Notes: a model not told the origin generated them from the letters alone. Positions 23,333 to 36,807 are shown, numbered from the stretch's first letter. The stretch: DNA of 64,000 nt from Coprinus comatus (GCA_034638255.1 JAWPGT010000010.1:744001-808000), one strand, 5' to 3'. Numbers and translations are program-made.

Positions 23333-25790
23333 TAGACGCTTTTAGGGGGGGTAAACCTATTCGGAAACCCCGGAAGCCCCGGAAAAACCACCAGAAAATT
23401 AGAAACCTCTCTAAGGTTTCTCAATAAGACGTCTATAGGCAAGTCTGGCATACTGGTGTTCGTCAGTATTCCCATGATATGAATATTGGTTAAAGAAATA
23501 GAAATAAAATATATATAGCTGTGCACTTAGCCCACCCGTACATAGTCATGTCTCGTGAGTGAAGCATCTAGCGCACAGCGCGAGATGCGATTTCTTGTGA
23601 AGAATACTCATGTTGACGATTCACATTCCAACTCTCACATTCCAATTACCACTTCGACCACCTTAGCAGTACATCGCTAGTGCAACGATATACGTTGCCA
23701 ATCCTTTTACTTACCCACCCACCATCCCTCGGAACAACATTAGGTGTGACTCCGAACGACTGGGTGAGCTCTCGTCGTTCTTCCGTTGCATCGCCAGGCT
23801 CATCCACATCATGTTCCATATCCGACATTCTCCCTCTTCTAAACTAAATGGACATGATGCAGTCTCCTCTCCCAAAACTTCAAAGTGTTATTCTGTAAGA
23901 TCATTATATACATTTATATACATATTCTATGCATGATCATCTACCGCCTACATGAGTTTCACGAACAAGAGTTGCTAAGTTCTCCTTATAAGTATAACTC
24001 TTCAAGTTCGTAATTTCCAGTCTTATCCGAAGCTACAGGTAACTGAGTAATGACCATGTCGAGTGACTACCGAGGCCCAAGTTAACCGGTACCAATGTTG
24101 CCGCGTCATTATCACAATACTAAATCACTGTGTGAGAGTGTAGCTCTGTAGTGTACTTACTCGAGCAGACTCGATACCACCGTCCTACTAATAGTCTATA
24201 TACATAGACCCAAAGTGCAGTATTCAAATTTTATGCTCACCGCATTACCCAGGTTTATCAGACTCAAACCGGACGAGCCTCTGGAATAACATCAACAGCG
24301 GCCGCAAACGCAGGCTCCTTCCCAGCCAGTTCCCAGCCGACCTCGCTGCGCACGTGAGATAGCTCCAGCCAAACAAACCAAACAGGGGAGGTATTACCAT
24401 ACCGAGCGCAGCGAGGGGCTGGCACAACAGGTTTCCCGGGCATCACCGGTGGCTGTGAAGGACGAGGGAACCTCGCTCGGAGCCTACGTTTACGTAAAAC
24501 AGCTGCTTGTCACTGTTTGGCTTCGACCACGCGCAGAGAGGGGCAGGCTCCTTCCCATCCCCTCGCTGCACGTGCTCGGACTGAGAGACAAACAAGAACA
24601 ACGCTTACGTAAATTTTAAGGAGAGTCCTCACGCAGCGAGGGGCTGGCACAATTCGACCGCCGAGTGGCTGTGTGCCGAGCTGAGTTTGAATGAGAAAGA
24701 CATAACGCTCAAGGTCGTTTGAGGTTCCCATCAGCATCACCGTAACACATGTCCATTAATAGATCACGCTCACTGTTCACCTGAGTCGAAACATCCCCCC
24801 GATTTTTATTCTGTGAGTCAACTGTTGATACTCACCGGTTATCCGTGATCTCGTAAATCAGCTTTATCTGTCCATTGATTTCTTTCATGAGAATGAGCTG
24901 ACACTAAATAGAGATGAAAATAAAGAGGTGGTATAGAGGAAAACATACAAAGACACTGTGTGTTCAGATTACAATGTTGTCAGCCAAAAGTATGTGGCTA
25001 CCACTTCAAGGCAAAGTCAGCAATACCAGATAAAATTCAAGAGAGCACTATTGCAAAAATCTCGGCAGGGATACAATCAAAGGAACTGATAAGTTAGATG
25101 TCGACAGGGGAATTACTTCAGGCAGAGCCGAAAAAGGTTTCGAGGCGGGAACAGTATCACAAACACTCAAAGAAGGGTAGAAAGTTGGTGAGAGGAGGTG
25201 ATGGTGATGATTCTGAGCTGGAAGAAAAAATTGAGGAGGAAATGAATTCATTGGTTTCACCAGAGCAAGATGATCTCAATGTTCAGTTGCAACTTACTCG
25301 GCATGAGAAGCTTGCAGGGATTGTAATTGAGATTAAATCAACTAGAGCTGGGATTCATTTATCGGGCCTTCATGAGTTTACAGGGGGGGTATCAGGCATA
25401 CAAGAGTAGAAGTGTGATGTGACACACTGAATTAATCAACTATTATAACTACAGTCAATTACAGTAAACTTCCCAAAAACGACCTCTTTCTTGAGGACTC
25501 AAACCCCGCTCGGTAACGCCCGGTCGAATTGTGCCAGCCCCTCGCTGCGCGAGGACTCTCCTTAAATTTTACGTAAGCGTTGTTGTTTGTCTCTCAGTCC
25601 GAGCACGTGCAGCGAGGGGATGGGAAGGAGCCTGAGAGAGGGGATGAGTAGGAGTCTGCCGCAAACGTAGCTTTAGAGGAGGGTTTCTGGCCACGGTTTC
25701 TGAATAAGAAAAATGCCTTTCTGGTTTCTCCGGGGTTTCTCCCGGGTTTCTGGGGTTTCCGAATAGGTTTATCCCTTTTAGGCACTCTCT
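23333..25790. repeat. 2.5-kb element with outer and nested inverted repeats
   Basis: The outer arms share a 20-base perfect core, TAAACCTATTCGGAAACCCC at 23352-23371, inverted at 25752-25771, with weaker similarity on both sides (runs of GGAAACCCC/GGGTTTCT). Inside is a second, longer inverted repeat: 24546-24660 against 25521-25632, nearly identical over about 112 bp, with GC-rich CGCAGCGAGGGGCTGGCAC and AT-rich TTACGTAAATTTTAAGGAGAG parts. A third diverged copy of the GC-rich block lies near 24335-24430. No transposase is recognisable. It looks like a compound non-autonomous DNA transposon or a foldback element. Confidence 0.6.
25098..25409 (+). other. 103-codon open frame inside the inverted-repeat element
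   Basis: An open frame between the nested inverted arms encodes a charged peptide (REQYHKHSKKGRK, then acidic ELEEKIEEE). No known family. It could be a relic of the element's own protein or chance. I do not claim it is expressed. Confidence 0.2.
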
Positions 25791-28658
25791 TATTGAATGG
25801 GGTAGGTTGGTATGGGTTTACTACTGAGCTGCACGACACTAACCAGATGTTAACCAGACTAACCGAGTCTAGGTGGTGTGGTAATAGGCTCCTGTGTCAG
25901 ACGCAGATCGACAGTCTGGTGAAAAATTGACGACAAAAAAATGTTTCTAAGTAGAATCTCCTTCCATTCGTGCCACAAAGCCGCCACAAAGTCATACGTA
26001 ACAGTGCGGAGAACTGACACTACAACATAAAATTACCAGAAGATGATGGCAATAATGGCTCATTATGGTGGTCGAAAGCTGGTTGGGAAGGCGACGCCGC
26101 GACCGAGTCTCATAACGTCAGTTGTGTTCCTGATATCTATTTAGTGAATTGATAGTAGTGTAAACCAGTTTTCGAGAACGACTGGACCAGGACTGGACTT
26201 TTGTAAGGTTTTACTCCGCCGAAGCCCTACGAGAGCCAAGGCACCAGGAATCCTTTTGCCAATTTCGACGGCAGGAATGGAGAGATGTAGATTAGAGCTA
26301 CGTACAGTATTTATTTTTCTAGATTGTACGGAACTCTCGTCATGAATTAGGATATGTGCCTGCACGAGATGAAAATGGGCTTAATTGTCTCATGGGTGTC
26401 CGAAAGGAGTGGACAACTAACTTGCGTCCCAACCGCGTCCACACTATGTTATTGTTGATAAGTTGCGGTCCACATTAGCAAGTCTTGGAGCTCCACCTGA
26501 ACCTGAACATCAGAAATTCTTGCCATATTCGTTCCATGTGTGGTGAGAGATCTCTCGATATCCCCAAAGGCCTGGTCCCAAACCCATGAACCAAATTCAC
26601 AGTTGGTTCAAATTAAGTAGATCTGCACGTCTGTGTAAAGTAGTAAATGATTCGGAACATCGTCAACATATTTGACAGAGCAAGGGTAGGAATTTCTAAT
26701 AATAATATATTTAACCCCTATTATAATAAAGTTGTAAGTGCAGAGCGAGAGCCTCGAGGTGTCAGGGCTGTGCGAATAGTGTGGGCGCCCAGCAGCTGTG
26801 ATGAAGGTTGGCGTTGATGAACTGGCTTTGGAGCCTGAAAAAAAAACCAACTCATTTGATCCAGTCTGAGATCTAAAAGTTGGCACTGCCAAAGTGTGAT
26901 ATGTGTCCTAGTTTTTACAGTGTTTTTTTTTTGTTAGGAAAGATCTATCGGGTTTACTGGAATTGTAGGACCATGTGGATTGTGTCTAGTGTTGTTTGTA
27001 TAGACGCTACAGTGCGGTTTTAGTATCGGCCACATGAGGCGAAACCCGCCGATGGGACTTCCCTCGCACGATTACTAAAACTGCAGTTCAAAGGTAACAT
27101 GAAGCTTGCACCCGGTCTAGTAGAACGTGTCAGTGTTGTATGAAATTTACTGGTTCAGTTAATGTTAGACGTTATTATAGGATTTAATATGATATAAGTT
27201 GTTAAAGACATCGGAATAGACTCCTCAGGGCACTGAGCTCTGATGAAACTCAAATAATAGACCCGTACGAGTATGGATTTTTTCCCGGAGAACAAGGACC
27301 GATTGTCATAGACACGCGAAACGGCGACTCGCACACATCCGGTTCGTAAAAATATCAACCTTTCAATGCCTTTCAAACAATCATATGCCAGCTTGTTAAG
27401 AAGCTCTATGACAGAGCCAAACCCTTTGTTCTGTTTTCAAATTACCAAAAATGAACTTGGAAAATTTTTTTACAACACTCGCCACTGTCACACTGATCGT
27501 AGTGTGATACAAGATGGCCTTCCAAACATCTTGGAGGAAGGTATGGCGTAAATGCGGTGGTCAAGCGATGGGCTGAGTTGGAATCTTGAACATATGACTA
27601 CTCATTGCTGTTGAATCCTGTTCCAAGAACAATAAAATTAAAACTCAACTACTCCAAAAAGTTTACCCTCGGCCCTGGAGTATATATATAAAAGCAATGG
27701 AGTTTGAAATGAACTCGCTCATTAATAATTGGAGTTTTGTGCGGCGTGTGTGGTGCATTAGATATCCCCGTACCCAAGCTACAAACGCTTGTATTTGAGT
27801 CAAACAATGTGCGCCTACACTGGATATTATATGTCAAACAGTAAACAGATGACCAAATCCTTCAAAAGAGAACCTTGTGATGGGATCAATCGATCAAATA
27901 TTGTACAAGTATAGTATGTCAACTCAGGGCTTACATTGCGACAGCCAGGTTATCGAAGGAAGAACTTCTTTCACACCCGTCATTACACATTAAAGAGTCA
28001 ACTACAGTCACTCGAAACGAGGTTTGAATCTTTCGCCAATACAGCGCATGATGCCTCGTCGGCATTTCTCCAAGTTTACTAGTCAAAAAAGGGTTGAATC
28101 TTGATATATTGAATATTGAAAATACCAAGCTTCATAGACAAAAATGAGGGTCCGATCGTTTTTGGGAGTACACTATTAAGAGAGCAGCTGGCAGTCTGGG
28201 TTGCTGTGTTCCGATCTCCAAAGTGCCAGAGTATTGGCACTCAAGTGATCACACTACTTCCATGACGTCGTGTATTAATATACACCTACACAATGCAAAT
28301 CAGAAGTCGATAGAAGTTTTCAGAAGCTAGATGGATGGATGAAGAGGACGTAAAACATCCGAGGAAGAATTATTCCATGAAACATTGGGATAAATACAGA
28401 CCTTGATTGATTATCTATACTTTTGTATCTGATAAACGCCCTCGAAAACAACAATGTGCGAATGACATGCTTCATGTGCGAAGTGATCTCACTTTTCCAA
28501 CACCGATCGAACTGGCACACTGCAAAACGAAGCAAACTCATGTTGCATTTGATGAAAAAATGGTCACATGTTTGATGAGATAATAGTGGCAGACGCCGGA
28601 GAGTAAGAATAGTACTGATTTAAAGTCTTACACACCACTTTCTTCGACATAATCTGCT
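25791..28658. other. 2.9-kb region without a supportable gene
   Basis: I examined both strands. Frames at 26141-26365, 26608-26892 and 27366-27551 are short and have no domains or plausible splice partners. There is no clear repeat pair. It may contain decayed elements and the TAN1 promoter. Confidence 0.35.
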
Positions 28659-29948
28659 ATGGCTGAAGCGAAGAAGGAGGTTTTGGGGAGAGAAAAAAGG
28701 AAAAAATACCGTTCAGTATGCAGATCTCTTCCAGATTGTGTGGTCACTCACCGCCGGCGCCAATTACCGACACAGCGCTGATAAGCTTCTTTTTTCATGT
28801 TTAGGATGGAACGCCGATCTGGGAAAAACGAAACGTCGAAGGACCCGGTGTGTGGGTGAGCTGTACGAAAGTCGTCGCGGATATGATCTTGCTTTTTTTG
28901 ACGCAACCACACAGGTGTGAGAGGAAAAGAGAAACAAACTGTTGGGGAATTGTATGACTTATTCGAATCGGTGAGCTTTTCTCAATGTGATGTGATCAAT
29001 CTATTAGACCCGATAGGAAAATCTAGTTAGCAGACGAATTATGGCCAGAGAACGAAGAGGTCGATAGTGATGGTTCCGATACAGAAAACCCTGAACTTAG
29101 TTTGGAACAACAAATCGCTAACGAAATGACAACAATGCAAAAGTCACGCAAGGAGAAACGATTCGGTAAGACTAACCCTCTTTTTTGTAGCGTTGTTTTT
29201 TTTTTGACTACTTCATTACTCTAGCAAATTTACAAACGCATGCCGCTTGTGGTAGGAACTTATATACGCCGATCAATCCCAAGTCAAATTCACGTCTTCA
29301 GTTGTGTTTATTTCCTGCAAGCCCCCAGTGGATCCCGTAAAACTTGTCATTAAGCACGTGGAGAATGTTCTGTCTTCAGGAGTAACACGCACACGGTAAA
29401 CTTTAAAATTATACATTCATCGAAGTCTAGACGTTCTAACTGTTTCAAGATATACGCACCGCCTTGTCCCTGTCAGCAATACTTGTGTTGCGAATTTACC
29501 GGAGATAACAACTCTATGTCACAATGTATTCACCCCATTTTTCGAGTCTCACGGAGAACGAAAGTTTACTGTAAGCTTCCTACGATATCTGCGTTTCGTA
29601 ACTCACGAAGCCACCCTAAAAATCAAAATCAGTACAAGATTGAATTACGAATTCGCAACCATAGCACAATATCAAGACCAGTGCTCATACAACACATTGC
29701 TTCATGTGTACCCGAGGGACACGCAGTTGCATTAGGGGATCCTGAAGTATTTATTCTGGTAGAAGTCTTCAAGGTTAGCACCGATCAAATGATGAACCGT
29801 ATTGCGTTTTAACCTTATTCAACAGAGTGTTTGTGGTATTTCAATTGTACAGGGTTACTACCGCTTTCAAAAATTCAACGTAATGGAAATCGCGAACGCT
29901 AAAAACTTGTCAAACGTAGAAACTAGTGAACGAGTTCAAACGAATTAA
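28659..29948 (+). CDS. TAN1: TAN1, THUMP-domain tRNA acetylation adaptor
   Basis: Partner of the acetyltransferase Kre33/NAT10 for ac4C12 in tRNA-Ser and tRNA-Leu. No single frame reveals it; nine exons do: 28659-28715, 28805-28862, 28915-28970, 29027-29165, 29225-29251, 29302-29395, 29450-29570, 29633-29773, 29826-29948, giving 271 aa. Motifs in order: KKYRSDGTPIWEKRNVEGPGVWVSC, GKEKQTVGELYDLFES, an acidic stretch ending QKSRKEKRF, then ACVVFISCKPPVDPVKLV and YTHRLVPVSNTC of the THUMP domain. The C-terminal part has LIQHIASCVPEGHAVALGDPEVFILVEVFKSVCGISIV, the family's best signature. The first-exon donor (GTATGC) and exon-3 acceptor were chosen because they keep phase. It is convergent with the TEA gene. 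Confidence 0.92.
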
Positions 29949-30118
29949 ATTCTTGAATCTCGTACTACAACAATGCGAAATAGATAGATAATTGTTGATA
30001 ATTGTTGTACTGCGAAGGTTAGGCATAGAAAAAAAAAGCAAAGCAATGACAGCAGAAGATGGAGAACAAATTCAACCCGGGTATTGTCATCAAGATTCGT
30101 TACAGTGGAAGAGAAGAG

Positions 30119-31281
30119 CTAGTAATAAGTAGCATCATAGTAGGGATACTGGGGCTGGACTTGAGGTTGTGGGCAGTGATATCCAAGCCATTGAGGAACC
30201 TGTGAGCCCATAGGGTATTGGGGGACAGGATAGACCCACTCCTGTGCATCGCATTGCTGTGGGTAGTTGTATAATGTGGCTGGTTGAGAGTCATTGGCGG
30301 TGTACCAATTAGACTGTGGCTGAACACTCTCAGGCGTGAATCGGTAGTCTGAGCAGCTCTGCGGTTCGTACGAGGTAGTGCAAGCCGAGGAGTCGTTGGC
30401 ACCCACCCAAGCATCCAGATTGGAGCTTACGTACTTCGAGGCATTTAGCACTTGACAAGACGTTTGGGGAATATATGGGTTTACCTCATTGGAGTAATAG
30501 ATCTGGGGTGTTAGTGGTAGGACCGGTTCTGGAGAGGATTCGGGCGTGTCGGCGGCGCGATGGCTCTTGCGTGAAGAGATCGTTTTATTCGCAAGCTTGG
30601 CAGGTGGTTTAGACGAGTTCTTTCGTCGTCGCGACGATTTTGGGGAGGGGACAATTCGATGGCCAGTAATCAAGAATAATACTAATAAGGAAACGACAAC
30701 AACATTGAGACTCTAGACAAGAACCGATTGTTAAATACTTACGCTCCATCTCTCTACAAGTGTCCTTTAGCTGTTGAAGGCGACTTCCCACTTGCTTAGC
30801 AGTCCTGAACCGACCACTACGCGTTTCGATATATCGTGCCAAAAAATGGTTACGTCCAATGAAGCGTCCTCGATGACGAACAGTTTGAAATTTCTGTTGG
30901 TGTGCATATGCGCGGAGACCTAGATGTATTTGTAATGAGTACAAAGCTCAAACTGCCTTGACCACGGTGAAAACGTGCCGTTGATAAGCGCCGCCTCACT
31001 GAGAATTGTAAAAGGGTTGGTTAATATATATGTTCGTAAACTCTATATTTGGTAAAAGTCACTAACACTTTTGGTGGCCACACAGCTTCTCGTCCATCAC
31101 GACAGATTTTGAAACCCTTTCGGCCAGTGACATCTTGTTGGGAAAGAGCAGCGTTGCGTTGTTCCTCTGAGATTGAAGTCACCAAGTCGTCCAATGTGAA
31201 TGTTTGCAAGGTGAATGTTTTAGCCGCGTTGGCATCCGCCAGGAAACCAGTACCATTGACTTGGAATGAAGTTTGAGACAT
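30119..31281 (-). CDS. TEA/ATTS-domain transcription factor
   Basis: Nuclear DNA-binding protein of the AbaA/Tec1/TEAD family. Exons 31281-31067, 30998-30979, 30919-30743, 30681-30119, giving 324 aa. The TEA domain spans roughly residues 60-135 across three introns: AVWPPKVEAALINGLRAYAHQ, then RFIGRNHFLARYIETRSGRFRT and AKQVGSRLQQLKDTC, the recognition helix block. Exon 2 is only 20 nt. The intron after it starts GCACGT and ends ATCTAG, a GC-AG intron that is the only donor found that keeps phase with a normal intron length. A basic Ser/Lys-rich stretch follows the domain (SSRRRKNSSKPP), then a Pro/Gln/Tyr-rich tail ending PQYPYYDATYY, which could be an activation region. Such factors control development or filament growth in other fungi; the role here is not known. 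Confidence 0.88.
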
Positions 31282-34200
31282 AAGTGTTGATTGGTGGATG
31301 GGAGGTTATTAGTTCGTAAGAGGTTTCGAAGGGAGTGAGGAATGAAGTTCCAGGCTCATGCCCGTGTAGTATAAATACGTCTGAAGCATTCGTGTTAGTT
31401 TCGTATATATCTTCGAGATGTATTCAGAAAACAGCTGTGACCGCTAACTAGATGAGGGAACTGCCAAACATCGACAGCATCTCTCTGAGCTTGGGATCTG
31501 GAACGAGATCTCATTCTTGTTTCTAGAAACGAACTTGAATGAACCAGTTGAATCTTGTAACAGATTCACGAAGTAAAAATAGAACGATCATCCACATTCC
31601 GGTTACTACCAATGTTAAGTGACTCTGATCATTGGATTTGGAAACTTGAGTTGCCGACTTGAATAACAATTGTCATATCACTGATAAAATAAAGAAGTAC
31701 CTGTAAGGTTCGCAAAAACCCTGAGAATACCCACGCAACAATTATACCATTTCAGGTCTACCTAGTGTTTGCGCTTTAATATCACATAACAGCCATGATC
31801 CACGACGCACGCCTGCTATTGTTGGTCTATTAAAACCAACTAAGGAGGGTAAATGTCTCTTTTCTACGCCCCCTTGCTAGGAAGTTGACGCTTTTCGGTT
31901 TGCTATCATCATACACGCAGCTGTAAGAACTAGAACTATCACAGACATGCCGACCACACGTTGAAACCACCCCTCGAATGTTAGCGCCATGTAGAAGATC
32001 CGAGTGTCCCTTATAAGTAATTGGATATGTGGAGTAAAGGTGTATACAACGACATCAATTGGTGGCCGAGAGGGACCGTTAACGACCCTTCCCTTGCCTA
32101 AGGGTGGTTTGATCAGCATCTTAATACAATTTATTTACACAGCTGAATAAGGAAGTGGCTTTTACTTCATTCAACCTATTGTTGAATGCGAGCTCGAACT
32201 AAACAACTGCTTTACTCCCAAGTCCTCTCTATTCCTCGCTCGAACATCGACCATACAGTCACAATTTCGATTTACTGCAACGACTGTAACAAATAGTAAT
32301 GCGTTTCCCTTAATTATGTGGTTACTTAAGTTTTTTTTTTTACTAAATAACTGACAGCGCGGAATGAGTTTCTTGGCGTTTTAATTCCATACAGTAAGGA
32401 ACGCTTCAAACAGATGGATACCTACAACACTCTAAAAAAAGCGAACGTAAACGTTGCCTCAACAAGTCACACGAACGTTTGAACGGCGAACTTCACGCTC
32501 AAGTGACACCATTGATTTAAATACTACAACTAAATCGGCTTCAGTGGCGACTTCCACCGTCATTAGAACTTTAGAAAAACGTCAAGTCTGGAAAAAAAAA
32601 TGTCTTCCATTTTCTGTTACTATGACGGAGATCACAATACAGTGTCTTGTAAAAAAAAACCAGTACCTCGGAATCTATATAGTACCGAGAAATTTGCGTT
32701 CTAACCCAATACATTCCCAAGTGCGACACAAGTCGGAATAACGGAGCGAACGGTGTTAAGGTGGTGTAATAGCTTATATCTTTGGATATAATGTTTGATG
32801 GTGCGTCTTTTGTTTTAAACTACCCAGTTCGAATAGAAAACAAGCTCCTTCCTCACCTGCTCAGAATCCCCGCTCTTCGCGCCATATTGGAGCATTTGAG
32901 GCAAGGAAACTGTACATGATCTATTTTTGTGACCGCTAGCGTGGCGTAGCTTCGATCTTGAGTTCAAGGTTGAGTCCGTTATCATAGAAGTTTGTGTTAG
33001 AATATTGGATAAATCTACCGAAGCTTGTGCTTATTGTTATCGAGGCATCTATGCGTGAAGAGATTGAGAGCATTAGATTTTTCCTAAAAATTAAAGCGTT
33101 ATCACAATCAGGAGATCGAAAACGTGTAGATTATTAACCTGTTGAATCTCCAAGAGCCCAAGTGTTCATTTTCTTACCATCGCAGTCTCCTGCAAAATTG
33201 TACAAAACCTTCTATATAGAGACGAGATACCATCATCATCTATCTTCCTTATCATGATAATCTTTGAGTTTGCAGCAGCGCGTGCAGCGTGTTTCGTGAC
33301 CCAATGCCATCATATCCTACGTTTATATGGACTTCTGACAAGCAGTCCCGCGTTATGAGCCATGACACGATGCCAGTGGGTGACCAGAGTCATTTCCGGA
33401 ACATAGGTCGGCTGCGCGGTCCAACGTTGAAACGTCCATTCCACAAGCCGGCTTGAGATTTTACCACCCCCATCAGTTAATTTTAGACGTAATCACCACT
33501 CCTTCTATCATATCGTAGTAGTAGTCAAAACTTAAAGGGTAACAAATCCTTCGAAGGTCACTATGTAATATACCATCGGAACCTATCACCCTGTTTTTGT
33601 TTCAATGCTCCGTACCGATCAATCATAAGTGGGTCTCACCTTCGAGAAAGAACAACGACGACAACAACAACATCTCAACCCCACAAAAGTCCGTGTTGTT
33701 CGTACCCCGTTGTCCATTTCAACCCACGCGTAAGTAGTTAGCGCTGAAATTTTAATTTCGCTGGCTTTTGGTTTTCTCGTGGGTTGTGGTGGCGTGCTAC
33801 ATACTATGTACAAACAAGGTTTTGATAGTGACAGGAATGTAGTACGAAAATGCTAAACTGATTTTTTTTATGTGTTCACCAAACTTCCTTTGATCTCGGG
33901 GATCGTATGAAAGCCATCCCATATTTGGTGTTAGGGTGGTTTAGTACTACATTAAATAACACCCATCATTATTCCCCAAGGGGGTTTACCCCACACTTTT
34001 GTGTAATGTGGTCACGAGTCACCAGGCGTACCACTACACGTTTTTTTTTCAATTCAGCATGGTCAGGAGACTTCAATGAACTCCCAACTGGGGAAACCAA
34101 CGGGGAGCACCTTTTCTCAGGCTGCTGCCTCTGAAACCTCTGGCTTTAGTAGCTTGAAATGTACGTCTTGGCTATATTGTTCGAAAAACTATAGAAAGAG

Positions 34201-36263
34201 AAGAGCCTAAATAAAGAAAAATTGCGGACTATTTACAGCGTTGAACCCATTCGAAAGTACCAATTGTCGTACCAAACACTAGGACCTGCTGTTTCTGGTC
34301 TACCACAATCATGATAGTCACATTTCATTGCCCAAAGCTAATGTACAGAGCGACAGAAGTAAACAAACTAGTAGTAGTATTCGAACAATCCCTGAATTAA
34401 ACTCATTAAACAGTCTTTACCTCCATAAAGTTCGTATCAATGGAGGTACTATTACTTTCAAACAATTAATAAACTCATTAAGCGGTATGAATTATCATTC
34501 TCAAGTTCGCGAACTTTGCCACAGTGGATCATCGAATACTAGCCTAAGTATGTAAGTAGTCGAGACTCAAAAATCTGAAACGGTCCTCCTGTAACTTATA
34601 TCAACTCGATCTTACTGTCGAAGGAGTTTTGATAGATTAAATTCTTAAAGCAAAGGCGCGGTAGTTGAAGCTTGAGGTGATAGCAAAAATAAATAGATAC
34701 GTACAAGTATGAGTGTAGATCATGAAAACATTAAACACTAGAGAACGAGTTACTAAAAGAAGGTAGCACGAGAAGGAAATACTATAACAAGGTCTAAATT
34801 CTTGATGTAATCAACCAACGAGGGGGCCTTGTTGATGCAAGGCGTTGATATATGATAAATTGATAACCGTTTTAGGAGAAGTATCAAGTATACGTCACTT
34901 ACTATATTGCCATCATAAATCTTTTTAGATGAACATTGAGATCGAGTGCGGACGGAGTATACACATAAAACAAAACAAAAAACGCAAACATCCGAGCCAC
35001 GCTGCATGAGTACTGAATACACAGCGCAGAAGTTGACTGTGTGTTACTGTTGGCAGCAGCAAATTCGTATATCTGTAAAACGTCAATGACGTAGGTCCCT
35101 GCCAGTTGTGACGAAATGTCCTGTACACATACGTAGTGTATCACCTGTTGTTGACATAGATGGTCAGATTACTACGTTCCAGAGTCGTGTACTTCAAAAT
35201 TCAAACAAGTACCCTAGGGATCGGCTCACATCTTCGATTTATGAACCATTGACATATTTAGGTGGTTTAAAGCCAAGACCAGGCACGACTGTAACACGAT
35301 GCAAGTTTTTTTTTCATAAAAAAATGGCACTACGCCACAATCGTCATCGATAAAGCATGGCGCACAAAACACCATTTAGATAGACACAAATCACCGGAAG
35401 CTGTCTGCTGTGAGACCACCAGGTGATCAGTGACCATCCAAACGTATGCAAATGGAAGTACTTCGAGAAGTACAGTTCTCCTATTTATTGGTTACAGCCC
35501 TACGAGTAGCACACCGGAACTCGGGTATAAGATCCTAAATTTTGTAATCGCATGTGACTTCTTCTGCATTACAATGTGGGGAGGTTGGACAATAATATTT
35601 TACCAGTGTGTTTGCAGGTGGATTCTTGCCAGATTCTTACTCAATTTACCTGATGTCACGTGATTATTATCGTGACATCATCTAATTGTACCTGGCACAA
35701 CTAGTTTCCGGTGCCATCATTCCGGGGTGTATTTATACTCTTCCGTCTGTGAAGATCAACTAACTGTGTACATGAAGTCGAGTAAACCGTGGAGCTCGGT
35801 TTATTCTAATTTCGATAGTACTACCTGGCGAAAAGGGGCTACACCTCCTATGATAGAACTTATAAGCATTCCAGGACCAAGCGGCATAGTACTCAACTGA
35901 GCATACCTAATACCCGAAACACCAGCCAGGACGTCTCCATCAAGAATTTGCGGATAACCGGTAGAAGGAGCACGACGTAAGCGAGGCACACCAGACGAAG
36001 AAATGGAAATGGAGTAGCGTACTCTGCATGAACCGAGAGTACGACCCCAACAAATATGATTAAATAGAAAAAGGAGAGACAGCAAAAAAGGAAGTGACTA
36101 TTAGGTCGGGTCAAAAAGCGAGAGGGTCTATGCAATATGGCGATTTTCTGTGAACCGAAACATCAGACCATCCGCAACGGACAAGCTGGGACAAAAATTC
36201 TACAGACATAAGGATTGTTGAAAAGTATTAGATGACGGATAATGTTAATTTTGGCAACACGGT
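31282..36263. other. 5-kb gene-poor region
   Basis: No gene I can support. Several frames of 60-95 codons exist (for example 32454-32741, 34328-34555, 35108-35353, 35801-36085), none with a recognisable domain and none I could join by splicing. The frame at 31877-32119 is listed separately. There is no strong repeat pair. It may be old decayed transposon sequence. Confidence 0.35.
31877..32119 (-). CDS. possible small membrane protein, doubtful
   Basis: An 80-codon frame beginning MLIKPPLGKGRVVNGPSRPP with one strong hydrophobic segment near residues 54-72 (VVGMSVIVLVLTAACMMIA) and a short basic tail. The single-span layout is protein-like, but there is no family match. It may be a fragment or chance. 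Confidence 0.2.
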   Translation of the reverse strand: MLIKPPLGKGRVVNGPSRPPIDVVVYTFTPHIQLLIRDTRIFYMALTFEGWFQRVVGMSVIVLVLTAACMMIANRKASTS

Positions 36264-36807
36264 CTAGCGACGTGGTGCCAAGGAGGAGAGCTTGAGGGCT
36301 TGAGAAAGCTCAGGTTTCCACTCGAGCCGCCGCATAGCCTCGGTATAATCTACCCACTCTCGTCTCCGCTCATTCCGTTCCAGCCAATCTTGTTCAAGGG
36401 TAGTGACATCCAGCTCGTAGAAGTGATACGTGGCTGAGGGTGTTGGTATCGTGATAATGTATCGCGTTATTGTGCCACGTACACCAGCTGTAGAGGATAG
36501 TTGACGGACGTATATCAGGAGATGCGCGACGAATGAAGGAAATAGGTAAGACCTTCTTCAAAGGCCTCTCTCGAGGCTGCAGCCTCAAGCTGCACATCCG
36601 TAGGTTCCCAACCACCCTTAGGCACTACGTAAGAAATATCGAGTCAGCGGGTTATTAATGTTGCTAACGTAGCATTTCAAGCGCGGACTCACAAATCCAT
36701 CTATCCGTTCTTGATCGACTGGTGACGAGTAGAACCTTTCCAGCCGCTCTTGAGATGGGGAGCGCGCAGCAAACGACACGCGGAGTGGCACGTCCCTTTG
36801 TAGCCAT
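36264..36807 (-). CDS. Nudix hydrolase, diphosphoinositol polyphosphate phosphohydrolase type
   Basis: Likely cleaves diphosphoinositol polyphosphates or dinucleoside polyphosphates. Exons 36807-36693, 36624-36553, 36487-36264, giving 136 aa, typical for the DIPP group. The N-terminus reads RVVCCALPISRAAGKVLLVTSR. Splicing creates LPKGGWEPTDVQLEAAASREAFEEAGVRG, which contains the Nudix box G-x5-E-x7-RE-x2-EE-x-G. A YHFYELDVTTLEQDW segment and WVDYTEA follow, as in the family. The second intron has the weak donor GTCTTA. Relatives are yeast Ddp1 and fission yeast Aps1. Confidence 0.9.

Noticed and set aside
29483..29812. 109-codon frame as a separate gene.
   Set aside because: It joins parts of two TAN1 exons through an intron; only its second half is real coding sequence.
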